From: Paralithodes platypus
Lineage: Eukaryota > Arthropoda > Malacostraca > Decapoda > Lithodidae
Direction of reading: 5' to 3'
Length of the DNA stretch: 64,000 nucleotides
NCBI GenBank assembly: GCA_032716605.1
Contig: CM064512.1
Span: forward strand, 29,591,363-29,655,362
Every line of letters starts with the position of its first letter. Position 1 is the stretch's first letter. Positions 34,141-45,785 of the stretch are shown in pieces. Under the pieces are notes generated by a model, which was not told the origin of the DNA, searched no databases, and saw only the letters and a list, made by a program, of their open reading frames with translations. Both the position numbers and the translations under genes were made by a program.

Positions 34141-35989
34141 TGTGACGCATGTCCACGTGTGAGCATGCTGTACAGAACGCCTAGTCATGCCCCACTCTCG
34201 CTAGGATCGTCAGGGCAGGAACTTTGGCTGTAGTCTATGTAGAGTTTCCTAACTTAGTTCATGTGAGCCGTTGTACTATAAGTATTATGAATATGTATTT
34301 TGTTTTCATCTGAGTCAACGAGTTCTATTTTATATCATTAGTTATAAGTATTGTGTGTAAAACTTATTTGTAATGATGGGAAGAGAAACAGCCACAGTTG
34401 GGGGTCAGTGGGTGCGCCATGCGGGAGGTGGACCTAACTCACTCGCATTCCTCCCTCCCTCAGTGCTAGGGGAGCCTTTGTGTATCCCAGAGGAGAGAGA
34501 AATTACGTAATGGTTGTCAGTGGGCGGTCCTTAGTAGTTCACGTTGGGCTCACTAGAGGGCCGGGTATAAAAAGGGAAGTCTAGCCATTTTTTCATCAGA
34601 ACTCATTAGGCAGAGCGACTTCTCATTTCCCTTGCTAACTATATATATTCTTCTGACTGATGGGAACTTTCTCTACTACCTTACATTCTTATCTCCTCTT
34701 TTCCCTACCCTGTTTAACTTCCATGGTCCCGTTGGTGCAGAGCTAGTCAGCCAACGTATTATCGCTTGAGTTCTCACGAGATACTTGCCTATTAGATAGC
34801 CTATTTTGGAAGGGTTGACTTAGAATAGGATTGATTTATGTTTGTTGCACTTGTATATGCATTTCCCTGTGTGTTATTATTATTATTCCTGTTTTCTGCT
34901 AGTCTAGGTAATGCTAGACTGGGGTAAGGCTTTTCTGTGTTACGAGTTGTTGTTTGATGCAGTGGTTAAGCGATAAACCTGCATACTCGTTTCGGTTCAG
35001 TGAAGCCTAGGTTGTCTTCGCGGCTGACTGTGTTGAGTTAATAATTTACAGTGCGTGAGGGCAAGAGCCTAACCACCCTGTATTTTATTAACAGTTTGTT
35101 TTTACTTTGTCAAGGAGCCGGGAGAAAACCAGATACAAGGGATCTGGATTTCTCAAAGTGCACTTGTTAGTTTTAACGTAATACTTTAAACAGTCGTGAG
35201 GACTTCGCTAGGCTACGAGCCATTTTTGCTCAGTCACTGCTACCTTTTTGCCCACAGTACCCCAGCTAGACTTTACTCGATTAGTAGATACAGAATAGTA
35301 TTGAAGCTTTCCTTATGTATGTTATTGTTTATGCACTATTGATTTCATGTGTTGCAAGCTTGGCTACTTTAGTGATTAGTGGCCCACGAGCACAATCCGA
35401 GTAGGCTATTGCCGTTGCATTTGCGGAGTACTTCTTTTTAATGTTTGCCATTTACTATTGCATATTCTTTTAATTATTCTTATGCCAATTTAAACCTTTA
35501 ATAGTATTTAATTGCCAGTGTTTTTGCTTATTGAATTACTGTTCAAAATCCGATACGTACTTCTTACGAGCATCCGAGAAGCATCTAACTTTTTTCAGAA
35601 GATTCCTTGCTCGATGCTTAAGGACTATTAATTAACGTAACGTAATAGTGCCGATCCGAAGTAGAGGGTGGTGGACTTCTTAAGTTCTTAGTCAAGGGTG
35701 GATTACTTCGGCTTCGGCCAACACTATTCTTTGGTGTTGTTGTTTCTTACTTCTTTGTTTGATTGTTGACCAGACTAGAGAATTCCTGTCTCTTTATTAG
35801 TCTGTTGTTGAACACTAGTACCGAGTTCTTGTATACCCCGTTATAGCAGATTGAACTCTGGAGGGTATTGGTGTTTTTTGTTCGGCTGGCAGTACTCAGG
35901 GGTTGGGATCGTGTGTTTCCGTTGTGGCAGCGAGCCGTATTCGAGTCCTGATTGAGAGCCCTTGTGTACCCGAGTGCCAGTTCGTAACA
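34141..35989 (+). repeat. 5' LTR of Gmr1-like retrotransposon (1849 bp)
   Basis: Begins TGTGACGCATGTCC and ends CCAGTTCGTAACA (TG..CA). Paired with 41693-43552; roughly two dozen substitutions plus small indels separate the two by eye, about 1-2 percent. Promoter-like TATAAAAA is at 34566-34573, with an initiator-like TCAGAAC about 30 bp downstream, so R-U5 would be about 1.4 kb, unusually long. The ORFs on its minus strand (35747-36104) are not genes. Confidence 0.92.
34566..34600 (+). promoter_or_regulatory. LTR core promoter: TATA box and initiator
   Basis: TATAAAAA at 34566-34573 and TCAGA at 34596-34600, spaced as in arthropod TATA-Inr promoters. The same pair is present in the 3' LTR at 42131 and about 42160. 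Confidence 0.6.
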
Positions 35990-36010
35990 AATGGCGACCT
36001 TGCTTAGGAT
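35990..36010 (+). promoter_or_regulatory. Candidate primer-binding site
   Basis: TGGCGACC starts at 35992, two bases after the LTR end, the usual place for a tRNA primer site in Ty3/gypsy elements. The tRNA species was not determined. Confidence 0.5.
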
Positions 36011-36202
36011 TTTGTGAACAGTATAAATTTTTGCAGAGTTGTACAACATTTGTTTGTTTGTATTTTAGCGTGCATATTGAAGAATATTTTTTTTTGTATG
36101 GCAATTAGTAAAGCATTTAAGAGACTCCAGTTAATTTAGTAATTAGTGCTTGCATAGGAAGTTTAACACTTTTGTCTCGAGAATTTTTTTGTGGACTTCA
36201 GT

Positions 36203-37811
36203 ATGTCGTGCATTAGCACTGACGATGAGCGAGAGATGTCATTTGAAGGTGTGCCGTTAGTAACCAGTGAGGAGGATGCTAGAGTTTTTGTGAGTAAGCG
36301 GTACCACGTGACGGAGGAGAGGCTGACTGGGGTGGATGTTTGTGGCTTGCACCTGATAGCCAAGGTTTTGGGAATTTCCAATGTAGTAGGGATGTCCAAG
36401 GGGGAGCTGATTTCCTGGGTGTTGCGTGGGCGACATGGGGTTTCGGAGGAGAGGGCGTTTGGGGGGGTTCCTCCCCAGATCCCCTCTCACTCGACTCCCA
36501 CAGTGCCGTCCACTCAGTTACCGGAGGTTAGCACTCTCCCACAGAGGGATGAGAATTGGCAGATTGGAGTGCCCTCGGGTGGTGCACATGGTGGTTCCCC
36601 AGTTTTTGCCCCCCCTCCTTCAGTAGTGGCAGCTCCCTCTTCCTGTCTGTCTCCAGATATGGTATTTAGACTTGAGCTTGCTAAGATTGAGGCTAGGAAG
36701 CAGGAGAATGAGACTAGGAGGCATGAGATTGAGGTTAGGAGGCAAGAGGATGAGACCAGGAGGCATGAGGCTGAGCTTAGGTACGACTCGGAGAAATATT
36801 GTGCTAAATTAGATTTAGATAAGTCTCGTGCAGAGTCGACAGGGACTCGGATGGGCCGTGAGGGCCAAGTAAGAGAACAGTCCTTGGCCCAATTAGTCAA
36901 ATTGGTGCCGGTATTTAGTGAAACTGAAGTCACAGAATTTTTTTAATCGTTTTGAGAAGAAATGTAGGGAGCATAATTGGCCTGAAGAGAAGTGGGCAGC
37001 TCTAGTCTCCTCAAGACTTACGGGTAAGGGTCTGAAGGCTTATGATGCACTGCCTTTAGAGTCTTGCATTGACTACCCAGAATTGAAGAGAGCTGTCCTA
37101 CGGGCATACGAGTTGCAACCGGAAACATATCGATTGAAGTTTCGGGGTGTTACAAAGACTAGGGAGGCGACCTTTCTTGAACATGCCCGGGACTTAAAAG
37201 ATGCACTTAAAAACTGGACACGTTCTGAGAAAGCTGAGACGGCAGAACAGTTGACTGAGCTGTTTCTGCTTGAGCAGTTTTATAAGTGTACTGGTGCAGA
37301 AATGACTTTAACTATTAAAGAAAAGAACCCAAGAACTCTTCAAGAGGCAGCTGAGATGGCTGACCTCCGGCTATCACTAATTCGTGGGTGCGAGTCTGCC
37401 CAGCGTAGTGAGGCAGTTCCCAAGGGGCGCGATACTCCAAACCCCCGAGTTAGTGACAATCACTATAGATATAAACCTCAGTTTAAAAGCCATGATACCA
37501 AGACTGAACCAAAGACTACACCGTCCCATTACAGAAGGGTCAGAACTCCGCCCCTTATCAGAAGAGACCCAAAGGGGAAGTGGAATGTTTTCATTGTAGA
37601 AAGAAGGGGCATTATGCAAGAATCTTGTCCTAGCAAACCACCAGCTGCAGCTGTGTCTTTGGTGCGCAACATAGGTGTGGCTCCGAAATGTCATCTGGAT
37701 TTACCCAGGGCAGTTTGCCAGAGGCTGAGGCACAGGCTATGCAGAAGCACCTGGGAGGCTCGAACCCTGTCAGTGATGTTTTTTGCGACCATAGAGGGAC
37801 CGGTAGGGTAA
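36203..37811 (+). pseudogene. gag: gag-like region, frameshifted
   Basis: First ATG at 36203 opens a 248-codon frame: an N-terminal globular part, a Pro/Ser linker (about 36470-36650) and a charged coiled coil (EARKQENETRRHEIEVRRQE), ending at TAA 36944-36946 after a run of seven T. The next frame (from about 36940) carries a gag capsid-like helical region (RFEKKCREHNWPEEKWAAL..LTGKGLKAY) to about 37400. Near 37580-37630 the residues of a CCHC zinc knuckle are present but divided between two frames by a single-base shift. Role in an intact element: RNA packaging and particle formation. The breaks suggest a dead copy, or homopolymer errors in the assembly. Confidence 0.8.
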
Positions 37812-38372
37812 TGTGGGCGGGTTGCAAGCATAAGGTGGAGGTCTTGCGTGATACAGGAGCTTCCCAGACTCTGATGAAAAACTTCACGGGCTACCAATTA
37901 ATGCGGCACGGGTGGTTGTTGTGCAGGGTATTAATGCAACCAGGTCATACCCGTTGGTTCGTGTGGAGCTGGAGGTGGATGGTGTGGCAAGGACTTAGAT
38001 GTCGGGATCGTGGAGAAATTGCCAGTGGAGGGCGTCGACCTTCTTCCCGGCAACGACTTTGGGGTGTCTACTTTAGAGGTTCTACCCTTAGTCGTTGCCG
38101 AGAGGCCGGCCGACGTGAGTAGGGAAGAGCAAGAGTGGGTAGTGAGTTGCCAACGCCAACCCATGGCATGTGTGGTAACTCGTTCCCAAGCAGTTAAGGT
38201 ATCACAGCCTAGTCCTCAGGCCACAGACCAGCGGAGGAACGGAATTAAGGAGAAGCGGAAGGCTGGGAAAAGTTTGAAGAGTTTAGACTCAGCGGCTCTC
38301 CCAAAAGACCCAATAGCAGGACCTTTGACCGAGTCTGTTGTAACTCCTGGCCTAACACAGTTGATCGAGTAG
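37688..38372 (+). pseudogene. Aspartic protease remnant, frameshifted
   Basis: The frame 37688-38122 contains LRDTGASQTLM, the active-site motif of retroviral-type aspartic proteases. The later hallmark LPVEGVDLLPGND sits in a different frame starting 38010. That frame ends at a stop at 38370-38372, followed by a 69-codon piece (38427-38636) with a T-run in its last third. The protease lies between gag and integrase, as expected, but cannot be read in one frame. Confidence 0.75.
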
Positions 38373-38702
38373 TGGAGGAGGCATGAGACTCAGAGACAGC
38401 AACGTTACCTGCAGCGAGAAAACCGGATGTCTAAGTTGGATGTTGGGGGAGGTCATGAGTTGTTGACCAAGCAGTTAGACATGTTGGCACCCACAGACAT
38501 TCGAAAGTTGCAATTAGAGGACCCAGAGCTGCAGTGTGCTAATGGAGCTGTGGAGCTCGAAGAAGATAGGGATGCACAGCCAGGGGATTTTTTTTTTTTC
38601 GTTAAGGAATTTTATACACCGATTTCAAGATCCTAAAAGGAACTGGGAGGGCGGATCAGGTACAGTTGACCAGCTGGTCGTGCCAGAGGCTGCAGGGAAA
38701 GT

Positions 38703-41294
38703 TTGCTGAGGTTGGCTCATGACACACCATTATCAGGACATTTGGGTGCCAAGAAAACGGTGGCGGCTTTGGGGAAATTGTTTTGGTGGCCGGGGATGAA
38801 GTCTCATGTGCAGTCATGGATAAACTCCTGTGATATTTGTCAACGTGTCGGGAAACCGAACCAAGTTATTCCTAAGGCTCCGTTACACCCTATTCCTGTG
38901 ATTGGGCCACCCTTTAGTAAAATTATTGTTGACATGGTTGGTCCACTCCCTCCCACTAAGGCTGGAAATAAATTTTTGTTAACCATAATGGATGTTGCCA
39001 CTAGATACCCCGATGCATACCCTATGAAAAATGGAATGGCTAAGACGGTAGTCAGTAACTTGTTGTGGTACTTCTCAAGGTACGGGTACCCGGAGGAGAT
39101 TCAGTCTGATCAGGGATCTAATTTCACCTCCAACATGTTCAAGCAAACAATGCAACAGCATGGGATACGAGCAGTAGTATCGTCAGCGTATCACCCTGAG
39201 AGTCAAGGGGTGCTTGAGCGGTGGCATGCTACACTTAAAAGCATGCTCAGGTGTTATTGTGCTGACAACGGTATGGATTGGGATCTTGGATTGCCTTATG
39301 TGCTGTTTGCTGCTCGGGAGGTACCTGGTGAGAGCCTGGGATTTAGTCCAAACGAGCTGATTTTTGGACACCGTGTCAGGGGCCCCCTTAACATGCTGAA
39401 AGAAATTTGGGAGGGGACTGTGCAGCCTTGTCCATTATTAAAGTATGTGCTTGAAAGCCGTGAGCGCATGCTTAAGAGTCTGGAGATGGCAGGTAGAAAT
39501 TTGACAGAATCACAAGCTTTGATGAAGGACAGGTATGATCGCAAAGTGAGGCTCCGGAAGTTCACTGTAGGACAAGAGGTATTCATTTTGTTGCCTTTGG
39601 TTGGTAACCCCCTCTCTGCGAAGTACACTGGACCTTATAAAATTGTAGAAAAAATTTCAGACTTAGATTACCTTGTTGCCACTCCAGACAGGAGGAAAAA
39701 GAACCAGTTATGTCACGTGAACCTTATTAAAGAGTATGTGAGGCGCCCCTCTGAGCCTCTCACTGTCCCTGTGTTGGCTTGTTGCGGCCGTGGTGGAGAA
39801 GGAGAGGGGGACAGTCAAGCTTCAGAGGAGGATAGCTGGGATCAACATGTTTCAGCGGATCAGTGGGCGGGGAACTCGAGCCTAAGGGCTGACGAGGCTA
39901 TAGCTCATTTGCCTGAGCCGCAGTTTGATGCTATCCGTCAGTTGTTCGGTTCATACCCCACTGTATTTGCTGAACACCCAGGCCTCACTACTCAGGCTAT
40001 GCATGATGTTGACGTGGGGGACCATCTACCCTTTAAGTCAATCCCGTACCGTGTGCCCCCCATAAAACTACCAGCTCTGAGGGATGAGTTGGAGTATATG
40101 CTCGGTAGAGGGTTGATAGAGAAAGGCACAGTTAAGTGGACTTCCCCTGTAACACTGCAGCCTAAGCCAGATGGCAAGGTACGCTTTTGTATTGATTTCC
40201 GTAGGTTAAACGGTTTGACTCCAACTAACCCATATCCTCTTCCTCGGGTTGATGATAGTGTTGACAAAATTGGTAATGCTCGTTTTTTGTCTAAAGTAGA
40301 TTTAGTAAAAGGTTACTGGCAAGTACCTTTGTCCGAGCGTGCTAAAGAGGTATGTGGTTTTGTTGTGGACGGGAGTACCTACCGGTGCAATGTTATGCCT
40401 TACGGGCTTAAGAATGCACCAGCAACGTTTCAGAACCTGATGAATGAAATTGTAAAGGACATTCCAAATTGCACCGTATATTTGGACGATGTAATCATTT
40501 ATGATGACGACTTTGAGAGCCATTGTGAGCACCTTGAGACCTTGTTCCGGAAACTTAGTGAAGCAGGTCTGGTAGTAAATTTGGCAAAGTGTGACTTCGT
40601 AAAAGCCACTGTGCAGTACCTTGGGTTTGTAGTGGGAAGGGGACAGGTGTGCCCTCCTCAGAACAAGGTACAGGCTATCAATAAATTTCCGCACCCAACA
40701 ACCAAGAAGCAGATTATGAGATTCTTGGGTATGATAGGCTACTACAGACGCTTCATAAAAGGTTACTCAACGGTGTTGGCACCTCTCACAGATTTGTTAT
40801 CTAAAGACAAAAAGTTTTTGTGGGCACCTGAGTGTGAAAAGGCTTTCACTTTGGTGAAACATTTGCTATGTACTCACCCGATACTCAGGGCCCCAGACTT
40901 TAACAGGCCTTTTCAGCTGGCAACAGATGCTAGTGGTGTAGGGGCTGGTGCCGTCTTGCTACAGACAGACAATGAAGGTGTGGAACACCCAGTAAGTTTC
41001 TTTTCTAAGAAGTTCAATGCTGCACAAAAGAACTATTCTACAATAGAAAAGGAATTACTGGCGATTGTGCTGTCGCTCAGGCACTTCGAGGTGTATGTTC
41101 CAGCCTATGGCCCAGTCGTGGTTATCTACACTGATCATCACCCTTTGAGATTCCTGAATCAATTTCACAATCACAATATGAGACTGACCAGGTGGTCTTT
41201 GATGTTGCAGGAGTATAACCTGGACATCCGTCATATTGCTGGATGTGACAATGTGATCGCGGATTGTTTATCAAGGGTGGATGATCAGTCGTAG
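38703..41294 (+). CDS. pol: Pol polyprotein part: integrase, then reverse transcriptase and RNase H
   Basis: 863 open codons from a TTG; translation would reach it from upstream frames, so the listed start is only the frame boundary. Integrase comes first: HHCC zinc motif (H6, H13, C43, C46), then D77, D136, E172 with exact D,D-35-E spacing and a GPY-like module (about 307-314). A linker (350-405) leads to RT: D533 and the YLDDV box (593-597). RNase H follows: TDASG (D742), E784, D811. INT upstream of RT-RH is the Ty1/copia order, yet RT and INT sequence style is Ty3/gypsy. This combination defines the Gmr1 group (known from deuterostomes such as cod). All catalytic residues are intact although gag and protease are broken. 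Confidence 0.93.
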   Translation: MLRLAHDTPLSGHLGAKKTVAALGKLFWWPGMKSHVQSWINSCDICQRVGKPNQVIPKAPLHPIPVIGPPFSKIIVDMVGPLPPTKAGNKFLLTIMDVATRYPDAYPMKNGMAKTVVSNLLWYFSRYGYPEEIQSDQGSNFTSNMFKQTMQQHGIRAVVSSAYHPESQGVLERWHATLKSMLRCYCADNGMDWDLGLPYVLFAAREVPGESLGFSPNELIFGHRVRGPLNMLKEIWEGTVQPCPLLKYVLESRERMLKSLEMAGRNLTESQALMKDRYDRKVRLRKFTVGQEVFILLPLVGNPLSAKYTGPYKIVEKISDLDYLVATPDRRKKNQLCHVNLIKEYVRRPSEPLTVPVLACCGRGGEGEGDSQASEEDSWDQHVSADQWAGNSSLRADEAIAHLPEPQFDAIRQLFGSYPTVFAEHPGLTTQAMHDVDVGDHLPFKSIPYRVPPIKLPALRDELEYMLGRGLIEKGTVKWTSPVTLQPKPDGKVRFCIDFRRLNGLTPTNPYPLPRVDDSVDKIGNARFLSKVDLVKGYWQVPLSERAKEVCGFVVDGSTYRCNVMPYGLKNAPATFQNLMNEIVKDIPNCTVYLDDVIIYDDDFESHCEHLETLFRKLSEAGLVVNLAKCDFVKATVQYLGFVVGRGQVCPPQNKVQAINKFPHPTTKKQIMRFLGMIGYYRRFIKGYSTVLAPLTDLLSKDKKFLWAPECEKAFTLVKHLLCTHPILRAPDFNRPFQLATDASGVGAGAVLLQTDNEGVEHPVSFFSKKFNAAQKNYSTIEKELLAIVLSLRHFEVYVPAYGPVVVIYTDHHPLRFLNQFHNHNMRLTRWSLMLQEYNLDIRHIAGCDNVIADCLSRVDDQS

Positions 41295-41684
41295 GCTATC
41301 ACAGGTGTGTGGGTTTGAGTGGAGGAAAATAGGCTGCCCTTATAGTGCAGCCGGGAAAAACATATTAAAATATAAAAATCATATAAAAAACTCTTTCTTT
41401 TGATATAGGTAATCGTATAAGTTTGTCATAGCCTATAGAGTTTGAGTAGTCCACAAACTATCAAACGGCTGAGCTGCTGTAAGCTCGCTCTGGGAGCATG
41501 ATATTGTGTCTTTTTGCTATTGTTGGGAGGAGTTATAAAATGTGAAATTTGTTTTTAAAAATAAGATGTGTTTTGGTGATAAACTCAGCTTTGTTTTAGT
41601 GCCATGCGGTCGCTGGGTGTGAGGGGCTTGATGGGGTTCTGTGTTTGTCAGATTTTAGCTCAGGGTTGAGCAAGTAAAATCTTG
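41295..41684 (+). other. Retrotransposon 3' untranslated region
   Basis: About 390 bp between the pol stop and the polypurine tract; no envelope-like or other ORF is present. Confidence 0.7.
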
Positions 41685-41692
41685 GGGGAGGT
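41685..41692 (+). promoter_or_regulatory. Polypurine tract
   Basis: GGGGGAGG directly abuts the 3' LTR start (TGTGACGC at 41693), the expected plus-strand primer position. Confidence 0.75.
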
Positions 41693-43552
41693 GTGACGCA
41701 TGTCCAGTGTGAGCATGCTGTACAGAACGCCTAGTCATGCCCCACTCTCGCTAGGATCGTCAGGGCAGGAACTTTGGCTGTAGTCTATGTAGAGTTTCCT
41801 AACTTAGTTCATGTGAGCCGTTGTACTATAAGTAATATGAATATGTATTTTGTTTTCATCTGAGTCAACGAGTTCTATTTTATATCATTAGTTATAAGTA
41901 TTGTGTGTAAAACTTATTTGTAATGATGGGAAGAGAAACAGCCACAGTTGGGGGTCAGTGGGTGCGCCATGCGGGAGGTGGGCCTAACTCACTAGCACTC
42001 CCCCCCCCCCTCCCCCCTCCCCTCAGTGCTAGGGGAGCCTTTGTCTATCCCAGAGGAGAGAGAGAAATTACGTAATGATTGTCAGTGGGCGGTCCTTAGT
42101 AGTTCACGTTGGGCTCACTAGAGGGCCGAGTATAAAAGGGAAGTCTAGCCATTTTTTGATCAGAACTCATTAGGCAGAGCGACTTCTCATTTCCCTTGCT
42201 AACTATATATATTCTTCTGACTGATGTGAACTTTCTCTACTACCTTACATTCTTATCTCCTCTTTTCCCTACCCTGTTTAACTTCCATGGTCCCGTTGGT
42301 GCAGAGCTAGTCAGCCAACGTATTATCGCTTGAGTTCTCATGAGATACATGCCTATTAGATAGCCTATTTTGGAAGGGTTAACTTAGAATAGGATTGATT
42401 TATGTTTGTTGCACTTGTCTATGCATTTCCCTGTGTGTTATTATTATTATTCCTGGTTTCTGCTAGTCTAGGTAATGCTAGACTGGGGTAAGGCTTTTCT
42501 GTGTTACGAGTTGTTGTTTGATGCAGTGGTTAAGCGATAAACCTGCATACTCGTTTCGGTTCAGTGAAGCCTAGGTTGTCTTCGCGGCTGACTGTGTTGA
42601 GTTAATAATTTACAGTGCGTGAGGGCAAGAGCCTAACCACCCTGTATTTTATTAACAGCTTGTTTTTACTTTGTCAAGGAGCCGGGAGAAAACCAGATAC
42701 AAGGGATCTGGATTTCTCAAAGTGCACTTGTTAGTGTTAACGTAATACTTTAAACAGTTGTGAGGACTTCGCTAGGCTACGAGCCGTTTTTGCTCAGTCA
42801 CTGCTACCTTTTGCCCACAGTACCCCAGCTAGACTTTACTCGATTAGTAGATACAGAATAGTATTGAAGCTTTCCTTATGTATGATATTGTTTATGCACT
42901 ATTGATTTCATGTGTTGCAAGCTTGGCTACTTTAGTGATTAGTGGCCCACGAGCACAATCCGAGTAGGCTATTGCCGTTGCATTTGCGGAGTACTTCTTT
43001 TTAATGTTTGCCATTTACTATTGCATATTCTTTTAATTATTCTTATGCCAATTTAAACCTGTAATAGTATTTAATTGCCAGTGTTTTTGCTTATTGAATT
43101 ACTGTTCAAAATCCGATACGTACTTCTTACGAGCATCCGAGAAGCATCTAACTTTTTTCAGAAGATTCCTTGCTCGATGCTTAAGGACTATTAATTAACG
43201 TAACGTAATAGTGCCGATCCGAAGTAGAGGGTGGAGGACTTCTTAAGTTCTTAGTCAAGGGTGGATTACTTCGGCTTCGGCCAACACTATTCTTTGGTGT
43301 TGTTGTTTCTTACTTCTTTGTTTGATTGTTGACCAGACTAGAGAATTCCTGTCTCTTTATTAGTCTGTTGTTGAACACTAGTACCGAGTTCTTGTATACC
43401 CCGTTATAGCAGATTGAACTCTGGAGGGTATTGGTGTTTTTTGTTCGGCTGGCAGTACTCAGGGGTTGGGATCGTGTGTTTCCGTTGTGGCAGCGAGCCG
43501 TATTAGAGTCCTGATTGAGAGCCCTTGTGTACCCGAGTGCCAGGTCGTAACA
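41693..43552 (+). repeat. 3' LTR of Gmr1-like retrotransposon (1860 bp)
   Basis: TGTGACGCATGTCC..CAGGTCGTAACA. Differs from the 5' LTR by scattered substitutions and an expanded C-tract (42001-42020). The next base (43553) begins the right arm of the inverted duplication. Flanking 5-mers of the element (CATAT before, GTACA after) do not match, so there is no target-site duplication. Confidence 0.92.
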
Positions 43553-44484
43553 GTACACATATTCTTTCACTCCGTCCTTCCAGCTATTCATTCTTGTACA
43601 ATCCTTATGTCGCTTCCCATACGTTCCACAAAACATCTACTGTCTAGTCTATCCCTTAATGTAATTCCATGTTGCCGTAATAATGCTTGGTAATAAAAGT
43701 TGCTAATTTCACTATTATTATAGCCAAAAATGAAAACAAATCAGCATCATTCTCCGTTTTCCGGATCGATTACTACACTAGGAAACTGAACGTGAGGCTA
43801 GGTTTTAACTGTTTCTTGTAGGTTTTAGATGACATCAATTAGTAATATATTGAAGCTTATTTGCTGACGAGGTTTTTCAACTTTGGAAGGTGATCAGGTT
43901 ATGATAAATATATTTATACAGTATATATATATATATATATATTACCAAACTAGTATATTGTTGAATCATTGTTATGCGGAAGATTAAGAAAGATGGACAT
44001 ATAGAAAATAGAGAAATATAAGTGTTATGCCTAAGCTGAATAAAATTGTCTGTAGATACCTAGCAATATAATTGAGCGTATTTATCAATACCAAATATCA
44101 ATGTGGAATATAATATGAAAACATTCCACACTGATATTACATTGAGCGTATTTATCAATACCAAATTGATATTTGGTATTGATTAATACACATCGGTTAC
44201 AAGGTGAGATGGGTATCGTATACGACAGGGTGTCAGGGTGTCAGGGTGTCAAACGAAAGACTATTCAAAACCAGTCCTAATACATTATTATCAGATATAC
44301 AAAGTAAACTTAATACTTTACAGTTGTTATCATGTCTTTGGTTGTGATAAAATGGTCAGGATAATAATGTGGTATCATGTAGATTTTCATGGATTTCCTT
44401 TAATAGTTATCACCGTCTCAAATCTCAGTTGTCCCGGTGTAATTCCTCAGGACTCTTATTTACTAGGATACTCACTGTAACACA

Positions 44485-44655
44485 TTCCCACCTCTATTCT
44501 GTCAACTCTCTAATCCATAAGTGAACCCATTTTGTTTGTCCACTCAACAAGTAACCTTGGGAACTCTCTCCCTCAATCTATCTGTCCTACGACATAAATT
44601 GCTTCAAGCTCCGTGGGTCCAGACATTTTGACGGATCTTTATTTTGTCTGTGTGT
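44485..44655 (+). pseudogene. Decayed non-LTR retrotransposon RT C-terminus (right arm)
   Basis: The phrase YDINCFKLRGSRHF and the preceding WELSPSIYLS region parallel the LWNSLPESVFPSSYDLN tail at 20926-21216. Stop codons and frame changes are present. Confidence 0.5.
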
Positions 44656-44909
44656 GACTGTTTTGTTTTGAGATAGATACAACCTGTAGCAGTTAAGCCT
44701 GGGTCACACGAGCACTTTTAGCGGTGAATGTATCGGAGTCACAGTATCCGAGTCTATAACATACTACAACCTAAATCATAATTAATGTGTCCACTATCCA
44801 TAGCAGAAAATATACTAAAAATATACTAGCAGGAAATAATATTAGTTACAAAATGTTAAGCAATTATAGTGTCATTTGTTTTATACTAATTCTATCTTTT
44901 GTATTTCAG

Positions 44910-44960
44910 GTGAGTGTTTCAAGACAGTTTTCCTGATGAAGTTCCTTCCTGACCCTATCC
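44910..44960 (+). other. Candidate 51-nt exon with ideal splice signals
   Basis: Preceded by TACTAAT, a T-rich tract and TTTCAG; followed by GTGAGT. One frame is open (ECFKTVFLMKFLPDPI). A second acceptor, TTCACATTTCAG, ends at 45123; joining across the 163-nt interval keeps that frame open for 16 more codons to TAG at 45174-45176. Its phase does not fit direct joining to the nuclease exon, so if real it belongs to another transcript. The interval contains a TA microsatellite. Confidence 0.3.
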
Positions 44961-45009
44961 GTGAGTGTTGTTATATTAAAGTGTAGATGTGCAAATATAA
45001 CTATATATA

Positions 45010-45046
<37 letters not shown>

Positions 45047-45547
45047 TGGGAGATAGGTCAGTGGTTTAACCCCTTTAGCACTGTTAGCGCTCATGATTTA
45101 ACAATCTCTTCTTCACATTTCAGAACTTCTGCTTATCAACATTTATGTATTCCACGATCCACATCTCTCTGAATAGATAATGATAGAGCAGTTGGAAAGT
45201 GTGTACATGCTTAGATATTCTGAATGTGATAAATACGCTCATTGTAATGAAAATTTTTGATATATCACAGTGAGTCATAATTATTTTATACCGGCTACTG
45301 TTAGACGATTTTATTCAGTTTAAAAAAGATCATCCCGCCATTAACAGGCTTCAAACAATGTTACACAACACTTTCTACTACCACAGATCTTCTTAAACTG
45401 CACAAAATCGTCTCAATAAAGTTAGAATAAAAAATAAAAATACGTCGACGGTACAGAAGGGGTTACATCCAGTAATAGGGTTATCTTGAAGGAAAAATAC
45501 CTTGTTTACGTAAACTATGGATCTGGCTTCAAGGGATTTAATACTAC

Positions 45548-45593
<46 letters not shown>

Positions 45594-45785
45594 TTTTATA
45601 TTGGGTGTACAAACTGTATCGAACTTGTGCTTAACATGTTCTTATTGGTGCAGAAACAGTTCTAAGTTCGTAACTTGTGTATAAATGTCCATGATGTGTT
45701 AAAAGTGTTGTGTCTAAACTGTAAATATGTGTCTGAGTTGTTACTGATGTGTAAAACCAGCATGCATCACTATAGACCAGTCAAA

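Noticed and set aside
41295..41692. Envelope gene after pol
   Set aside because: Only about 390 bp before the polypurine tract, with no ORF; this is a retrotransposon without an envelope gene.
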